Made by a program: the position numbers and the translations under genes
The notes under the pieces: model-generated
Seen by the model: the letters and a program-made list of their open reading frames with translations, nothing else
Told to the model about the DNA's origin: nothing
The model's database searches: none
Shown here: one piece after another, positions 57,896 to 64,000 of the stretch
Layout: each line of letters starts with the position of its first letter
How positions within the stretch are numbered: position 1 is the first letter of the stretch
Assembly: GCF_000685295.1 (NCBI RefSeq)
Contig: NZ_ARYL01000021.1
Coordinates: 1 to 64,000, forward strand
Direction of reading: 5' to 3'
Length of the DNA: 64,000 nt
Source: Hyphomonas oceanitis SCH89
GTDB lineage: Bacteria > Pseudomonadota > Alphaproteobacteria > Caulobacterales > Hyphomonadaceae

Positions 57896-59227
57896 TCAGG
57901 ATGGCACGGCCTGTACCGGGGCCGCTTGAGTTTCCACTGAAAGGATGTTGCGCAATTGCGCAAATGCATCGCTGATCCCGGCGGTGCTGCGTGTGGCGGC
58001 ATAGCCATCAAGCGCCTGAAATAATCCGATCGCGCGGTCCGCTTCAGCATCCTTGCCGGGCTCGTAAAGGTTCGCCCGCAACATCGGCGATACTTCCTCA
58101 TACAAGGCCAACATTCTGCGGGCGTCGCGGATCAGTATATTCTCATCATCGGTCGCCGCATGCGGCAGGCTGCGCGACACGCTGCGCAAGATGTCGATGG
58201 CCGGATAGCGGCCGCGCTCGGCAATCTCGCGCGAGAGGATGATATGCCCATCCAGAATGCCGCGGATCATGTCTGCGACAGGCTCTTCCATGTCGGATCC
58301 CGCAACGAGCACTGAATAGATCGCCGTAATGTCGCCCTTGCCGTCCGTACCGGGACCAGTCCGCTCGGCCAGTTCGGCGATCACCCGCACAGTCGATGGC
58401 GGAAAGGCGTTGAGCGCTGGTGTCTCGCCGGCGAGCAGGGCGGTTTCGCGATGCGCTTCCGCGAACCGTGTGATGGAATCGAACAGGAACAGCACATTGC
58501 GTCCCTGATCGCGGAAATGCTCGGCAGCGGCCATGGCGCAATAGGCCGCGCGCTTCTTGGCGCCGGGCGGTTCGCTCGCCGTTGCCGCCACCACGACCGT
58601 CTTCGACATGATCGCGGCCGGCAAGATATTGCGGACAAACTCGTTCACTTCACGGCTGCGTTCGCCGATCAGCGCGATCACCACGACATCCGCCTCCATG
58701 CCGCCCGCGAGTGACCCCAGAAATGTGGACTTGCCCACGCCTGAGCCGGCAAACAGGCCAAGCCGCTGCCCGCGGCAGATCGGCAGCATCGTGTCGGTCA
58801 CCATCCAGCCTGAATCCAGGCGACGACCTATGCCGCGCCGTTCATGGGCGGGCAGGGCGGCTGCATGCAGCCGCCGTCCTATGGAAGGGCCGTGGGAGAG
58901 CGATTCGCCCTGTCCTGTAATGTCTCCGCGATAGTTAATGATCTGTCCGAGCCAATGGTCGCCCGGATTGACCCTGGCTTCCTGCTCGATCTGCACGGCA
59001 TCCCCGATGCGGATGGCATCGCAAGGCGAAAAGAGCAGGGCCGTGACACTATCTCCGGAGACGTTGAGGATCTCTCCGAGAACACTAAAGCCCGGTTTTT
59101 CTATGACAATTTCATTTCCGACCCCGGCGAGTTCGCTTACGCCGGCAACTTTTATCATACCGGGTGCCACATCGGTGACGGTGCCCCATAGACGATAGAG
59201 ATGAAGTGAGGTGGGGGAAACCTGCAT
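57896..59227 (-). CDS. fliI: Flagellum-specific ATPase FliI
   Basis: The 443-aa ATPase has Walker A GSGVGKST (161-168), Walker B NVLFLFDSITRFAEAHRE and the F-type core ALNAFPPSTVRVIAELAERT. It unfolds and delivers export substrates, with the FliH-like protein as its regulator. It stands alone on the minus strand, divergent from flgB. All catalytic elements are intact. Confidence 0.94.
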   Translation of the reverse strand: MQVSPTSLHLYRLWGTVTDVAPGMIKVAGVSELAGVGNEIVIEKPGFSVLGEILNVSGDSVTALLFSPCDAIRIGDAVQIEQEARVNPGDHWLGQIINYRGDITGQGESLSHGPSIGRRLHAAALPAHERRGIGRRLDSGWMVTDTMLPICRGQRLGLFAGSGVGKSTFLGSLAGGMEADVVVIALIGERSREVNEFVRNILPAAIMSKTVVVAATASEPPGAKKRAAYCAMAAAEHFRDQGRNVLFLFDSITRFAEAHRETALLAGETPALNAFPPSTVRVIAELAERTGPGTDGKGDITAIYSVLVAGSDMEEPVADMIRGILDGHIILSREIAERGRYPAIDILRSVSRSLPHAATDDENILIRDARRMLALYEEVSPMLRANLYEPGKDAEADRAIGLFQALDGYAATRSTAGISDAFAQLRNILSVETQAAPVQAVPS

Positions 59228-59318
59228 GGGGAGCGCTCAGAACCTTCATCCTAAATTAACGGTTTCCTTAATATAGATTACCAAATCTTGTGATGGGGTT
59301 AACCAAAAGGGGCAGGTC

Positions 59319-59675
59319 ATGATTTCAGAACTTCCCATGTTCCAGATCCTGAGCGCCATGGCCCGCCATGCGGCGGAGAGCCAGAAGGTGAGCGCGACCA
59401 ATATCGCGCATGCCGACCAGCCGGGATACAAGGCCGCTCAGATTGAATCCTTCGACACCTTTCTTGATCGTGTCCGCATGGGCACCGAATCCGGTGGCCT
59501 GAACGGAAGCTTCCGCACAGAGGCCGCTGACACGCCCGCCGCGCCCAATGGGAATACGGTCAGCCTCGAGCAGGAATTGTTCAATTCAGCCGACGCCATG
59601 GGCCAGCACCAGATGGCCCTGACGGTCTATACCAAATCGCTCGACCTGCTTCGCACCGCTATCGGCAAGAGATGA
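59319..59675 (+). CDS. flgB: Proximal rod protein FlgB
   Basis: The 118-aa protein starts MISELPMFQILSAMARHAAE and has SATNIAHADQPGYKAAQIES; the usual NIAN motif is changed to NIAH. The end SADAMGQHQMALTVYTKSLD fits FlgB. It leads the operon flgB-flgC-fliE-fliQ-flhA-fliR-flhB. The upstream gap holds TTAAC half-sites at 59256 and 59299. Confidence 0.9.
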   Translation: MISELPMFQILSAMARHAAESQKVSATNIAHADQPGYKAAQIESFDTFLDRVRMGTESGGLNGSFRTEAADTPAAPNGNTVSLEQELFNSADAMGQHQMALTVYTKSLDLLRTAIGKR

Positions 59676-59691
59676 GTAAGGAGGAACAGAC

Positions 59692-60075
59692 ATGAATCCC
59701 CTCAAGGCAGTCATGCAACAAGCCGTCGCCGGCATGGGTCTCGAATCGCGCCGTATCACGGTCGCGGCCGAGAACATCTCCAACGTCGACACGCCCGGAT
59801 ACCAGAAAAAACTTCTCGCCATGCAGCCCCAGATCGGCGGCGCAGACTCGTTTGCGGCGATGAAGGAAATTCTCGATGAGACGCCCGGCGAGCGCGACTA
59901 CCAGCCCTCCCACCCGATGGCTGACCAGGACGGTTACGTCACCATGTCGAATGTATCGCTGGTCATGGAAATGGCTGACATGCGCGAAGCCAACCGAACC
60001 TATGAAGCCAACTTGAACGCGTTCCAGCAGGCGCGTTCCATGTATTCCTCGCTGCTCGATATCCTGCGTCGCTAG
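59692..60075 (+). CDS. flgC: Proximal rod protein FlgC
   Basis: The 127-aa rod protein has MNPLKAVMQQAVAGMGLESR, ENISNVDTPGYQKKLLAMQP and MVMEMADMREANRTYEANLN-type ends, with an AGGAGG upstream. It is 16 bp after flgB and 17 bp before fliE, the standard order. Confidence 0.94.
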   Translation: MNPLKAVMQQAVAGMGLESRRITVAAENISNVDTPGYQKKLLAMQPQIGGADSFAAMKEILDETPGERDYQPSHPMADQDGYVTMSNVSLVMEMADMREANRTYEANLNAFQQARSMYSSLLDILRR

Positions 60076-60092
60076 GGAGGCGATCGACACCC

Positions 60093-60389
60093 ATGTCTAC
60101 AGTCAGTTTCAACGCCTATACAGCGCTCAACACAACCCGGCCCGCCGATGGCGCGCAGTCTGCCGGCAAGGCCGATGCGGCCAAGAACCCTGTCGCAGAA
60201 GGCATTTCCGATTTCCGAACGGCGATGCAGCAGGCGGAACAGTCCACCATGCAGACCGCTGTTGCGGGCGCCGACCCGCACGCGATGGTGGCTGCCCTGG
60301 CCAATGCCGAGCTGATGCTGGATGCAGCTGTCACCATTCGGGACAAGGTTGTCGAGGCATACCAGGAACTTCTGCGGATGCCTGTCTAG
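60093..60389 (+). CDS. fliE: MS-ring/rod junction protein FliE
   Basis: The 98-aa protein has DFRTAMQQAEQSTMQTAVAG, HAMVAALANAELMLDAAVTI and RDKVVEAYQELLRMPV, the C-terminal pattern of FliE. It joins the rod to the MS ring and export gate. GGGAGG precedes its ATG. Confidence 0.92.
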   Translation: MSTVSFNAYTALNTTRPADGAQSAGKADAAKNPVAEGISDFRTAMQQAEQSTMQTAVAGADPHAMVAALANAELMLDAAVTIRDKVVEAYQELLRMPV

Positions 60390-60404
60390 GCGTGGGAGTA
60401 GGCC

Positions 60405-60668
60405 GTGTCGGAAGCTGAAGTCTTCGAGGTCTTGCGGGCCCACATATGGGCAGCCGCGATGATGGCCATGCCTATTCTTGTTGCCACACTGATTGTGGGT
60501 TTTGCGATTGGCCTTCTCCAGGCGCTGACATCCATTCAGGAAATCACCCTGACATTCATCCCGAAGATTCTCGTCGTCGTGATCGTGTTTTTTCTTTCGC
60601 TCGGATACATGACCAGGATCTGCCTTGACCTGTTCAACAATTCGGTACTGCCGCTGATTGCCCGATAG
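60405..60668 (+). CDS. fliQ: Flagellar export gate protein FliQ
   Basis: The 87-aa protein from GTG has two membrane helices (MMAMPILVATLIVGFAIGLL, ILVVVIVFFLSLGYMTRICL) with QALTSIQEITLTFIPKI between, as in FliQ. It follows fliE by 15 bp. The fliP partner lies separately at 37307. Confidence 0.94.
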   Translation: MSEAEVFEVLRAHIWAAAMMAMPILVATLIVGFAIGLLQALTSIQEITLTFIPKILVVVIVFFLSLGYMTRICLDLFNNSVLPLIAR

Positions 60669-60676
60669 GTCCCATA

Positions 60677-62755
60677 GTGCACACTTCCATTCTCTACGGA
60701 CTGTCCAGGCCAACATCCCTGCTGGCGATTGGCCTTATGCTGGTGATTCTGGTGATGATCCTGCCGGTTCCGGCATGGGTCATGGATGTCGGGCTGACCC
60801 TGTCCTTCGCCTTCGCCATTCTCATCTTCGCGACCGCCGTCTTCATCGAGCGCCCGCTCGATTTCTCGTCCTTCCCGAGTGTGCTCTTGGCCTCGCTGAT
60901 CCTGCGCCTCGCGCTGAACGTGTCATCGACCAAGCTGATCATCGGCGAAGGTCATACAGGCACGCATGCAGCGGGCGGGGTCATCGAAGGCTTCGCCATG
61001 TTCATCATGGGCGGCAATCTGTTTGTCGGCCTTGTCGTCTTTGGCGTGCTCGTGATCGTCAATTTCATGGTCATCACCAAGGGTGCGGGCCGTATGGCGG
61101 AAGTCGGCGCGCGTTTCGCCCTTGATGCCATGCCCGGCAAACAGCTCGCCATCGACTCCGACCTTGCCGTTGGCGCCATCACGCATGAAGAAGCCAAGAT
61201 GCGGCGCCAGCGCGAGCAGGAAGAGGCGGGCTTCCTCGGCTCCCTCGATGGTGCGTCGAAATTCGTGAAGGGCGATGCGATTGCCGGCCTGATGATCACC
61301 GCCCTCAATCTTGTCGCGGGCATCGGTATCGGGCTCACGGTCCACCATCTCAGTTTCTCGCAGGCGCTCAGCAATTATTCGATTCTGACAGTCGGTGACG
61401 GCCTGGTCTCGCAGGTTCCTGCGGTCATTGTCTCGGTTGCGTCAGCCTTGCTTCTGTCCAAGGGCCGTGAAGAAGGCGCTATCGACCTTGCCCTGCTCGC
61501 GCAGCTCGGCAGCAACGTCGCAGCCCTGATGATCGTGGCCGGCATCCTTTTCGTCTTCGCGCTGTTCCCGGGCCTGCCTTTCATTCCCTTCATGGCGGCG
61601 TCCGCCGGATTTGCGGCCGCATCCTTCTTTGTGCGCAAGCAGAACCGCGACAAGCGCGATGCCAAGGAAGAAATTATCGAAGACGAGGCACCAAAAGCAA
61701 TCGTGTTCGGCGACTCCATCCATGCCGACGAAATCCATCTGGAAGTCGCACCTGACCTCGTGAACCTCGTCCTGATCGGTGAGAATGGCTTTGAAAGCCG
61801 TATCCACAAGATCCGCCGCTACATCGCGGAAGAATACGGCTTCGTTCTGCCGCCTATCCGCATGACGGATAATCCGACCCTCAAGAAGAATGACTATCGC
61901 ATTCGCATTCAGGGTGTCCGCATTGATTCCGGCATGCTGCGGCCCGGTTCCATTCTCGCCCTGATGGAAGACGACCAACTGCCTTACCTGCAAGGCGAAA
62001 AGGTCAAGGAGCCGGTCTACAAGGCGGCCGCTCGCTGGCTCCCGAACAGCAAGAAGCAGGAGCTGGCCGCGACCGGCATTCCCGTTGTCGAGCCCATCGA
62101 AGTGCTCGCTACGCATATGCTGGAAGTCATCCAGTCCAATTTCTCGCTCGTGTTCACGCGCATGGTCCTGCTCGATACGCTGGATGCCCTGACCACGGTA
62201 AGCGACAGTGACCGTGCGGCCTCGAACCGCCGCTTCCTTGACGAATACATTCCCACCAAGGTGACGCCCGAGCTTCTCCTGTCAGTTGTCCGCCTCCTGC
62301 TTGAAGAGCGCGTCTCCATCCGCAACCTGTTCCTCATCATCGAGACCATTGCCGAAGCGAAGACTGCAAACCCCGGCCTGCCGCGCATGGTCGAACTGGT
62401 TCGCCAGCGCCTCGCCTTCCAGATCGTGGACCGTCTCCAGGACGATCAGGGCCGCCTGCCGCTCGTGCAGCTCTCCACCGCGTGGGAGCAGAAGTTCACG
62501 CAGTACGAAGTCGCCGGCGAGAATGGCAGCAGCGATATCGCCCTGCCGCCGGAAATGTTCGGCGAACTGACGAACGAGGTGCAGTCAAAACTCAATGAAG
62601 CGGCCAAGAAAGGCGTCATGGCCTCCGTGGCGACCTCTTCGCGTCGCCGCCGCTTCCTGCAGACCGTTCTGGCCAGCAAGGGCATTCGCAATTCCGTCCT
62701 CGCCTATGAGGAAATCAGCTCCAAGACCAAGCCCTATATTATCGGCGTCGTCTGA
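60677..62755 (+). CDS. flhA: Flagellar export protein FlhA
   Basis: The 692-aa integral membrane protein starts at GTG 60677. It has eight membrane helices in the first 330 residues, with the FHIPEP signature region GARFALDAMPGKQLAIDSDL, and a large cytoplasmic domain from about 345 that docks substrates and chaperones (ending ILAYEEISSKTKPYIIGVV-like). Its stop overlaps the fliR ATG (TGATG). The length is normal. Confidence 0.96.
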   Translation: MHTSILYGLSRPTSLLAIGLMLVILVMILPVPAWVMDVGLTLSFAFAILIFATAVFIERPLDFSSFPSVLLASLILRLALNVSSTKLIIGEGHTGTHAAGGVIEGFAMFIMGGNLFVGLVVFGVLVIVNFMVITKGAGRMAEVGARFALDAMPGKQLAIDSDLAVGAITHEEAKMRRQREQEEAGFLGSLDGASKFVKGDAIAGLMITALNLVAGIGIGLTVHHLSFSQALSNYSILTVGDGLVSQVPAVIVSVASALLLSKGREEGAIDLALLAQLGSNVAALMIVAGILFVFALFPGLPFIPFMAASAGFAAASFFVRKQNRDKRDAKEEIIEDEAPKAIVFGDSIHADEIHLEVAPDLVNLVLIGENGFESRIHKIRRYIAEEYGFVLPPIRMTDNPTLKKNDYRIRIQGVRIDSGMLRPGSILALMEDDQLPYLQGEKVKEPVYKAAARWLPNSKKQELAATGIPVVEPIEVLATHMLEVIQSNFSLVFTRMVLLDTLDALTTVSDSDRAASNRRFLDEYIPTKVTPELLLSVVRLLLEERVSIRNLFLIIETIAEAKTANPGLPRMVELVRQRLAFQIVDRLQDDQGRLPLVQLSTAWEQKFTQYEVAGENGSSDIALPPEMFGELTNEVQSKLNEAAKKGVMASVATSSRRRRFLQTVLASKGIRNSVLAYEEISSKTKPYIIGVV

Positions 62756-63510
62756 TGGAGGCACTGGCGCCATTGGCGGGCCCCCTGGCCGGTTGGCTGG
62801 GCCTGTACATGGTGGTCATTGCACGGCTCTCCTTTGTCGTCTTCCTGATGCCCGGCCTCGGCGAGCAGGCGATTCCCGTTCAGATGCGTCTTGTTGTCCT
62901 GCTGGCAATATCAATGGCAATGGCAACGACCGGCGTAGTCGGCGTGCCGGTCACGTGGCCGCTCTCCAGCTATGCGGCCGTTCTTTTCAGCGAGTTGACC
63001 ATCGGTTTCTGCCTGGGGGTCACCCTGCGCGTAACCATCTGGATGCTCAGTATCGCCGGTACGATTATCTCGCAGTCGATCGGCCTGTCCCAGCTCCTCG
63101 GTGTCGCGATGGAGCATGAAGCGCAGACAATGGCGGCGAACCTTCTCTCGCTGGCCGGCGCGGCGGTTCTACTCTCGGCAGACTTCCATATCAGCGTCGT
63201 TGCCGCGCTCCTGCGCCTCTACGGAGAAATACCGGTCGGCGCGCTCTGGTCCCTTGATCTGCGCATGCTGGCCGATCAGTGTTTCTCGGCGGTCGGCTTT
63301 GCTGTCCTGCTCGCATGGCCCTTCGTCGCTGTGAACCTCCTGTACAATATCTGTCTCGGCTTCATCAACAAAGCCCTGCCTCAGCTGATGGTTGCCTTTG
63401 TTGGTGCACCGCTGTTGATTGGTGGCGGAATGGTATTCCTCGCTCTCTCGGTCATTGGCCTTCTGGTCGTCTGGAAAGAGCGCGTCATCGATGTCGCGGG
63501 ATGGATGTGA
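62755..63510 (+). CDS. fliR: Flagellar export gate protein FliR
   Basis: The 251-aa protein has six membrane helices, including YMVVIARLSFVVFLMPGLGE, AAVLFSELTIGFCLGVTLRV and VNLLYNICLGFINKALPQLM, as in FliR. It joins FliP and FliQ in the export gate. It is coupled to flhA by TGATG and followed by flhB after 8 bp. Confidence 0.95.
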   Translation: MEALAPLAGPLAGWLGLYMVVIARLSFVVFLMPGLGEQAIPVQMRLVVLLAISMAMATTGVVGVPVTWPLSSYAAVLFSELTIGFCLGVTLRVTIWMLSIAGTIISQSIGLSQLLGVAMEHEAQTMAANLLSLAGAAVLLSADFHISVVAALLRLYGEIPVGALWSLDLRMLADQCFSAVGFAVLLAWPFVAVNLLYNICLGFINKALPQLMVAFVGAPLLIGGGMVFLALSVIGLLVVWKERVIDVAGWM

Positions 63511-63518
63511 GCTAGGCC

Positions 63519-64000
63519 ATGGCGGAGGAAAATGACAGCGGCGAAAAGGAATTTGACGCCACCGAGACCAAGCAGCGTCAGGCCCGGGAAGAAGGTAATG
63601 TTCCCCAGTCCAAGGAGGCCAACGCGTTCGCCTTGATCGTCGGCATTCTCATTGCCGGCATGGTGCTGCAGTTCACGGTTGGCAACGCGGTCTTTACCGA
63701 CTTCTCATCGATCCTCTATCACGCGGATTCCTTTGCAAGCGACATCTTCGACTCTGGTGGGAGTGAAACGCGCAGCTGGCTTTCGGGCACTCTGATTCAC
63801 TTCTCCCTGATCTATCTCCTGCTCGCCGCCGTCGTTCTCATATCCCTCGTTATCCAGCGGTCGATCTCCTTCTCGTTCAAGAAGATCAAGGTTGATGCCA
63901 AGAAGATTTCGCCAGTCGAAAATCTCAAGAAGCGCTATGGCGCGCGTGGCCTGACGGACTTCCTGAAAGACACATTCAAGCTGGTCATCGCGGCCGTCAT
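63519..64000 (+). CDS. flhB: Flagellar export switch FlhB, N-terminal part (cut by window end)
   Basis: The frame from ATG 63519 reads MAEENDSGEKEFDATETKQR, then QAREEGNVPQSKEANAFALI, the conserved FlhB N terminus that enters the first membrane helix, and later KKRYGARGLTDFLKDTFKLV. About 160 residues are visible before the sequence ends; the NPTH autocleavage site lies beyond. FlhB switches export from hook to filament subunits in response to FliK. It follows fliR in the usual order. Confidence 0.95.
   Translation, partial: MAEENDSGEKEFDATETKQRQAREEGNVPQSKEANAFALIVGILIAGMVLQFTVGNAVFTDFSSILYHADSFASDIFDSGGSETRSWLSGTLIHFSLIYLLLAAVVLISLVIQRSISFSFKKIKVDAKKISPVENLKKRYGARGLTDFLKDTFKLVIAAV

Noticed and set aside
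1-64000. CRISPR arrays, rRNA genes, complete insertion sequences
   Set aside because: No regularly spaced repeats, no rRNA-like sequence and no transposase gene were noticed in the window.

Overview
The window looks like part of an alphaproteobacterial chromosome, probably from a marine or aquatic member of the Hyphomonadaceae/Caulobacter-like group. Support comes from the flagellin partners FlaF and FlbT, flagellar proteins of the DUF6468, MotE and DUF1217 types, a TonB-dependent receptor paired with an MFS transporter, and about 60 percent G+C in the core genes. The genus is an inference.

Layout. Positions 1-2280 are the end of an integrated element: a truncated antirestriction gene (ArdA), a DUF736 gene and a tyrosine integrase that abuts the 3' end of an intact tRNA-Leu(CAG). 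Positions 2364-19487 form an accessory island. It holds a type IV toxin-antitoxin pair (AbiEi/AbiEii) with an operator-like repeat, and a lower-G+C three-gene operon read leftward (MerR-like regulator, large Eco57I-type adenine methyltransferase, unrecognised 250-aa protein) controlled from two abutting palindromes. It also holds two tyrosine integrases overlapping by ATGA, a GSU2403-type nucleotidyltransferase-fold gene with a perfect inverted-repeat operator, a mobilisation operon (MobF relaxase without helicase, VirD4-type coupling protein, two small DNA-binding proteins) and a Fic AMP-transferase. The island ends at a 46-bp fragment of the 3' half of tRNA-Arg(CCT), which looks like an attR. 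No type IV secretion channel genes are present, so this reads as an integrative mobilisable element that borrows a conjugation channel.

Just beyond the island is a second tRNA-Leu(CAG) copy in inverted orientation with a damaged acceptor stem. From 19.8 to 33.1 kb is a nutrient-acquisition and catabolism block: an M28 lipoprotein peptidase, a TetR regulator diverging from a TonB receptor and MFS transporter, a leftward operon (PfkB kinase, class II aldolase, dimethylformamidase-like protein) and a rightward operon (class III aminotransferase, alanine racemase, D-amino acid dehydrogenase). The gene content points to import of an amine- or D-amino-acid-containing compound, followed by racemisation, deamination, phosphorylation and aldol cleavage. 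The substrate is not known.

From 33.1 kb to the window end is a nearly continuous flagellar locus: MS ring and switch (fliF, fliG, fliN, a divergent fliM), export apparatus (fliP, fliQ, fliR, flhA, flhB, fliI, a fliH-like gene), rod, hook and rings (flgB, flgC, fliE, flgF, flgG, flgE, flgD, fliK, flgI, flgH, flgA, flgJ), junction proteins (flgK, flgL), stator (motA, motB, two fliL, motE and a probable MotC-like partner), and a single flagellin with flaF, flbT and a DUF1217 gene. flhB runs off the end of the window. Transcription units alternate between strands, and TTAAC half-sites typical of CtrA-type control occur in most of the divergent gaps.
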